DNA from: Clostridia bacterium
GTDB taxonomy: Bacteria; Bacillota; Clostridia; DSM-8532
Reading direction: 5' to 3'
NCBI GenBank assembly: GCA_026418215.1
Contig: JAOABT010000511.1
Coordinates: 1-7,508, forward strand
DNA: 7,508 nt
Shown here piece by piece: positions 5,745-7,508 of the stretch. Every line of letters begins with the position of its first letter. Within the stretch, counting starts at the first letter, position 1. Both the position numbers and the translations under genes were made by a program. The notes beneath the pieces are model-generated. The model made no database searches, had not been told where the DNA came from, and saw only the letters and a program-made list of their open reading frames with translations.

Positions 5745-6956
5745 TTAACCTCCGCTTGATGCTGTAACGGCAGTGAATATCGGTAAATATAAGGAGATCA
5801 GCATACCGCCGATAAAAATACCAATGACAACAAGAGCAATAGGCTGAATTAAGGCTTGAAGACCTCTGGTTGTGGTAGCAACTTCCTGTTCATAGAACTC
5901 TGCCACCTTGTCAAGAAGTGAAGGCAGAGAACCTGCTTCTTCGCCGACGGCTATCATGTGAGTCACCATAGGAGGAAAAACGCCGCTTTCCTCAAGCGTG
6001 GATGCGATGCTCTTTCCTTCCTCTATTCTTTTGGTGGCAAGCTTAACCGTATTGGCAACGATGTCGCTGCCCGATGTGGGCCCTGCACTTTCAAGAGCCT
6101 GGACAACAGGTATGCCACCTTCAAGCAGGGTTGCAAGCGTTCTTGTAAAACGCGCAATAACAGATTTTAAGATAATAGGACCAAATATGGGCATTGTAAG
6201 CTTCATGTTTTCCCACAGATCATGACCTGCCTTACTTTTGAAGAATGCTATAAGGCCTGAAGCAATAGCCACAATAACAGCTATCCAGATATACCAATAG
6301 TTTTTCATGGAGTGTGAAACATTGAAGATGAACTGAGTCAAACCCGGCAAGTCTATATTTTTGGGTATAAAGCCCTCAAATACGGGCACCAGAAAGAGCA
6401 TCATGGCTACAAAGATGACGATGGCAAATATTCCGATAACCTTGGGATAATTAGTGGCCGACTTAACATCATCCTTAAGAGCCTTTTCCTTCTGAAGCTG
6501 GTCAGAAAGCCTGAGAAGCGAATTCTCGAGCATACCGCCAATTTCGCCAGCCTTAATCATTGAGAGATACAAGCGTGAGAAGATATTGGGGTAGGCACTG
6601 AAGGCATCTGTTAGACTCATACCTCCTTCAACGTTATGGGCGATATTTTCCAGAGCCGCCCTTAAGGTGGAATTGCCGGATTGCTTGCTTAGCGTAGAAA
6701 TAGCGCGCGTTACAGGAATACCTGCGCCAAGCATGGCTGCCAATTGTCTGCTGAATAAGGTCAAGTCTCCTACTGTAACCTTTTTTTCCAAGGTAAAGAA
6801 GCTGCTTTTAGCCTTTGGCTTATACTCCTGAAGGTCGATGACTGAAAGGCCCATGCCACGAAGCTTCTCGACCGCCTGGTTGACGGTATCTGAGGTAATT
6901 TGGCCTTTCATGATTTGACCTTGCTTATTCAAGCATTCGTAATTAAACGAAACCAT
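5745..6956 (-). CDS. pilC: PilC, type IV pilus inner-membrane platform protein
   Basis: PilC is the polytopic platform on which PilB and PilT act to insert or withdraw pilin subunits. The 403-residue length is normal. It has a small N-terminal cytoplasmic part (FNYECLNKQGQIMKGQI, 4-20) and two GspF domains. The first is at about 65-190, opening with TLFSRQLAAMLGAGIPVTRA and carrying MIKAGEIGGMLENSLLRL (133-150). The second is at about 267-390, with RFTRTLATLLEGGIPVVQAL and the matching MIAVGEEAGSLPSLLDKVAE (334-353). Membrane helices are visible at about 172-194, 220-239 and 369-394, the usual three. It starts 16 nt after the pilT stop, with TAGG 6 nt upstream of the ATG and a second purine run, GAAGG, 11 nt upstream. 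Its stop lies 1 nt from the sigma-factor gene. GspF of a type II secretion system is the only serious alternative and is disfavoured by the adjacent PilT. Confidence 0.95.
   Translation of the reverse strand: MVSFNYECLNKQGQIMKGQITSDTVNQAVEKLRGMGLSVIDLQEYKPKAKSSFFTLEKKVTVGDLTLFSRQLAAMLGAGIPVTRAISTLSKQSGNSTLRAALENIAHNVEGGMSLTDAFSAYPNIFSRLYLSMIKAGEIGGMLENSLLRLSDQLQKEKALKDDVKSATNYPKVIGIFAIVIFVAMMLFLVPVFEGFIPKNIDLPGLTQFIFNVSHSMKNYWYIWIAVIVAIASGLIAFFKSKAGHDLWENMKLTMPIFGPIILKSVIARFTRTLATLLEGGIPVVQALESAGPTSGSDIVANTVKLATKRIEEGKSIASTLEESGVFPPMVTHMIAVGEEAGSLPSLLDKVAEFYEQEVATTTRGLQALIQPIALVVIGIFIGGMLISLYLPIFTAVTASSGG
5748..5753 (-). promoter_or_regulatory. Ribosome binding site of the sigma-factor gene, within pilC
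   Basis: GGAGGT forms the last two sense codons of pilC (Gly-Gly), directly before its TAA, leaving only TAAA between the site and the sigma ATG. Ribosomes terminating on pilC are therefore in place to start the sigma factor. This is the strongest Shine-Dalgarno match I found in the cluster and argues that the sigma gene is an integral operon member, not a recent insertion. Confidence 0.75.
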
Positions 6957-6972
6957 ATAGCGCCTAACCTTC

Positions 6973-7508
6973 CTATCTGAAGAAACTGTTATTCATGAGT
7001 CTTTCAACCTCATTTTTGTCTATGCAGTATTCCAATACTGCATCCCTGCTGATTCTGCCTTGATTGTAAATACGCATCAGGGCTTGATCCATGGTTTGCA
7101 TGCTTTGCGCCTGGCCTGTTTGGATAGCTGAGTAAAGCTGGTGTTCCTTACCATCGCGAATCATGGTTCTTATAGCCGGTGTATCCACCATATACTCAAT
7201 TGCCGCAACGCGTCCATGCCCATCAACCGTTGGAATAAGCTGCTGAGAAATGACCGCTCTTAAGGAGTTTGCAAGCTGCTGGCGAATCTGTAAACGTTTT
7301 TCGTCGCTGAACGAGTCTATAATTCTGGATATCGTAAGGGGCGCTGTCTGTGTATGCAAGGTCGATAACACCAGATGACCGGTCTCAGCTGCAGTCAGAG
7401 CGATACCGATGCTTTCCTGGTCTCTCATCTCCCCAATCATAATAATATCGGGGTCATGACGCAAAACATGCCTCAAAGCGGATGAAAAACTTTTCGTATC
7501 GGTACCGA
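6973..7508 (-). CDS. pilT: PilT, type IV pilus retraction ATPase (5' end outside window)
   Basis: PilT is the hexameric ATPase that depolymerises pilin and retracts the fibre, giving twitching motility and DNA uptake. The window holds the last 178 or so codons, roughly half of a typical PilT. The frame is open to the window edge (…GTDTKSFSSALRHVLRHDPD), so the N-terminal domain and Walker A are not seen, and the TTG at 7476 is internal. Visible hallmarks are Walker B with DPDIIMIGEMRD, the His box GHLVLSTLHTQTAPLTISRI, a QLANSLRAVISQQLIP helix, and the PilT signature AIRTMIRDGKEHQLYSAIQT, equivalent to the AIRNLIRE motif required for retraction in studied PilTs. The zinc-binding cysteines of PilB are absent, which separates it from PilB/GspE. 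It ends in a conserved-looking acidic helix and NNSFFR. Placing pilT first and directly before pilC points to a retractable pilus. Confidence 0.95.
   Translation of the reverse strand, partial: GTDTKSFSSALRHVLRHDPDIIMIGEMRDQESIGIALTAAETGHLVLSTLHTQTAPLTISRIIDSFSDEKRLQIRQQLANSLRAVISQQLIPTVDGHGRVAAIEYMVDTPAIRTMIRDGKEHQLYSAIQTGQAQSMQTMDQALMRIYNQGRISRDAVLEYCIDKNEVERLMNNSFFR

Noticed and set aside
7474..7476. TTG as the start codon of a 167-residue protein at the right edge.
   Set aside because: The frame stays open to the window end, and the residues before it (GTDTKSFSSA) match the conserved PilT sequence leading to Walker B, so the TTG is internal.

Overview
The window is a type IV pilus (T4P) assembly cluster read entirely from the minus strand, so gene order runs from high to low coordinates: pilT (5' end outside the window), pilC, a sigma-70-family sigma factor, pilM, pilN, pilO, pilB, and a large prepilin-like protein whose 3' end lies beyond base 1. 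Every plus-strand open frame I looked at is the antisense shadow of one of these genes, and I see no RNA gene, CRISPR array, transposon or attachment site.

The source is most likely a monoderm member of the Firmicutes, probably Clostridia. The reasons are purine-rich GGAGG-type ribosome sites, very tight packing, a sigma factor of the SigB/SigF/SigG type, and pilMNO with no pilP or pilQ (outer-membrane secretin) following in its usual place. This is inference from gene content, and no species can be named.

Layout: pilT is followed 16 nt later by pilC. The sigma factor starts 1 nt after the pilC stop, with its ribosome site inside the last pilC codons. pilM follows after 17 nt, pilN after 1 nt, pilO overlaps pilN by 4 nt (ATGA), and pilB follows pilO after 3 nt. 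This looks like one transcript with strong translational coupling. A 167-nt AT-rich gap then separates pilB from the prepilin-like gene, which may be read through or have its own promoter. The gap also holds a start-less reading frame that could be the relic of another pilin gene.

How the parts work together: PilB (extension) and PilT (retraction) are hexameric ATPases acting on the inner-membrane platform PilC. PilM is a cytoplasmic actin-like protein that binds the N-terminal tail of PilN. PilN and PilO are single-pass membrane proteins that align the machine. The prepilin-like protein would be processed by a prepilin peptidase not encoded here and become a minor pilin or tip subunit carrying a large beta-rich domain. 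The unusual member is the sigma factor between the platform and alignment genes: it suggests that pilus synthesis, or a regulon co-ordinated with it, has a dedicated promoter-recognition factor made with the machine.
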